From: Betaproteobacteria bacterium | GTDB taxonomy: Bacteria; Pseudomonadota; Gammaproteobacteria; Burkholderiales; SG8-41 | Direction: 5' to 3' | Assembly (NCBI GenBank): GCA_021732805.1 | Contig: JAKFUJ010000301.1 | Coordinates: 1-7,306 of the forward strand | Length of the DNA stretch: 7,306 nucleotides | Part shown: positions 6,864 through 7,306 of the stretch, one piece after another | Layout: each line of letters starts with the position of its first letter | Numbering within the stretch: position 1 is the stretch's first letter | Translations under genes and position numbers: made by a program | Notes under the pieces: generated by a model | Seen by the model: only the letters and a program-made list of their open reading frames with translations | Told to the model about the DNA's origin: nothing | Database searches by the model: none

Positions 6864-7306
6864 ATGGCCAAAATCAACCTGACCGTGAACGGCAAAAAAA
6901 CCACCGGTGATGTCGAAGCCCGCGTGCTGCTGGCGAATTTCCTGCGCGATGAACTGAAGCTGACTGGCACCCATGTCGGTTGCGACACCAGCCAGTGCGG
7001 CGCGTGCACCGTGCATGTCGATGGTCGTGCGATCAAATCCTGCACGATGCTCGCGGTGCAGGCCGACGGCGCCGATGTGGTGACCATCGAAGGCCTCGCC
7101 AAAAACGGCAAGCTGCATCCGGCGCAGGCGGCATTCACCGAATGCCATGCGCTGCAATGCGGTTTCTGCACGCCGGGCATATCATGACCACTGCGGCGCT
7201 GATCAGGGACAATCCGAAACCGAGCGACGAAGAAATCGTGCACGGGCTTGAGGGCAATCTCTGCCGCTGCACCGGTTATCTCAATATCGTCAAAGCGGTG
7301 AAACGC
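6864..7306 (+). pseudogene. Molybdenum hydroxylase small subunit, [2Fe-2S] (CoxS type), frameshifted and cut by window end
   Basis: This gene encodes the iron-sulfur subunit that links the Mo site to FAD. A GAGGAAAG site at 6849-6855 overlaps the medium-subunit stop and precedes the ATG. Residues 1-60 hold the plant-ferredoxin-type cluster ligands C40, C45, C48 and C60; C99 and C102 of QCGFCTPG are the first half of the second cluster. The frame then ends at 7185-7187 after only 107 residues, while family members are about 150-170. The missing part, MTTAALIRDNP through GNLCRCTGY, continues without interruption from 7184 in another frame. The family consensus after CTPG is M-I-M-T, which would be GGC ATG ATC ATG; the window has GGCATATCATG, one base short. 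With that base restored, at least 148 residues would be encoded to the window edge. Either a real mutation or a sequence error; the 3' end lies beyond the window. Confidence 0.85.
7184..7306 (+). other. Detached C-terminal coding segment of the small subunit (second [2Fe-2S] cluster)
   Basis: These 41 codons, open to the window edge, encode the helical C-terminal domain with the CRC cysteine pair (residues 27-29 of this fragment) and CTGYLNIVKAVKR, typical of CoxS/XDH small subunits. Its first ATG overlaps the premature stop as ATGA (7184-7187). Clean family conservation on both sides of the break shows that the shift is either very recent or an artefact. The gene continues past the window. 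Confidence 0.8.

Noticed and set aside
7170..7190. Programmed ribosomal frameshifting in the small-subunit gene
   Set aside because: No slippery heptamer of the X XXY YYZ kind and no clear stimulatory element at the break; this family is not known to use it.
1..7306. CRISPR arrays, tRNAs, insertion sequences or phage-like genes
   Set aside because: No regularly spaced repeats, cloverleaf-like segments, transposase motifs or terminal inverted repeats were seen.

Overview
The window reads as a piece of a GC-rich proteobacterial chromosome, most likely a betaproteobacterium of the Burkholderiales type. This is inferred from the strong G/C preference at third codon positions, an orphan Bug/TctC-family periplasmic binding protein (a family greatly expanded in that order) and the overall gene style. 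It could be an environmental or metagenome-derived genome. No mobile element, CRISPR array, tRNA or rRNA was seen.

Layout: (1) 23-1225 (+), a fold-type I PLP aminotransferase of the aspartate aminotransferase I-gamma kind. (2) 1232-2389 (-), a cystathionine beta-lyase (metC type) that converges on gene 1 with only 6 bp between the stops. (3) A divergent intergenic region, 2390-2603, with a candidate promoter, two small inverted repeats and a strong ribosome binding site for (4) 2604-3572 (+), a secreted Bug/TctC solute-binding protein without any TctA/TctB membrane partners in view. (5) A 151-bp gap, 3573-3723, with a weak terminator-like hairpin, a candidate promoter and an odd five-codon mini-ORF. 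(6) A three-gene molybdenum-hydroxylase operon in the order large (3724-6045), medium/FAD (6047-6850), small/[2Fe-2S] (6864 to window end).

The last operon should encode an LMS-type xanthine dehydrogenase/CO dehydrogenase family enzyme. Electrons would pass from a substrate oxidised at the Mo-cytosine dinucleotide site (large subunit), through two [2Fe-2S] clusters (small subunit), to FAD (medium subunit). The active-site loop of the large subunit reads AYRGAAR, not the AYRCSFR of genuine form I CO dehydrogenase, so the substrate is probably an organic molecule such as an N-heterocycle, aldehyde or carboxylate; it cannot be named from sequence. The Bug protein upstream may capture a related carboxylated compound, but that link rests only on position.

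The main anomaly is in the small-subunit gene. A one-base loss at about 7179-7181 breaks the reading frame just after the CGFCTPG motif, and the remainder of the protein, including the CRC cysteines, continues intact in another frame. As written, the gene cannot make a full small subunit in one piece. This is either a sequencing/assembly error, a recent inactivating mutation, or (less likely) a split gene made by reinitiation at an ATGA overlap. No convincing new type of system was found.
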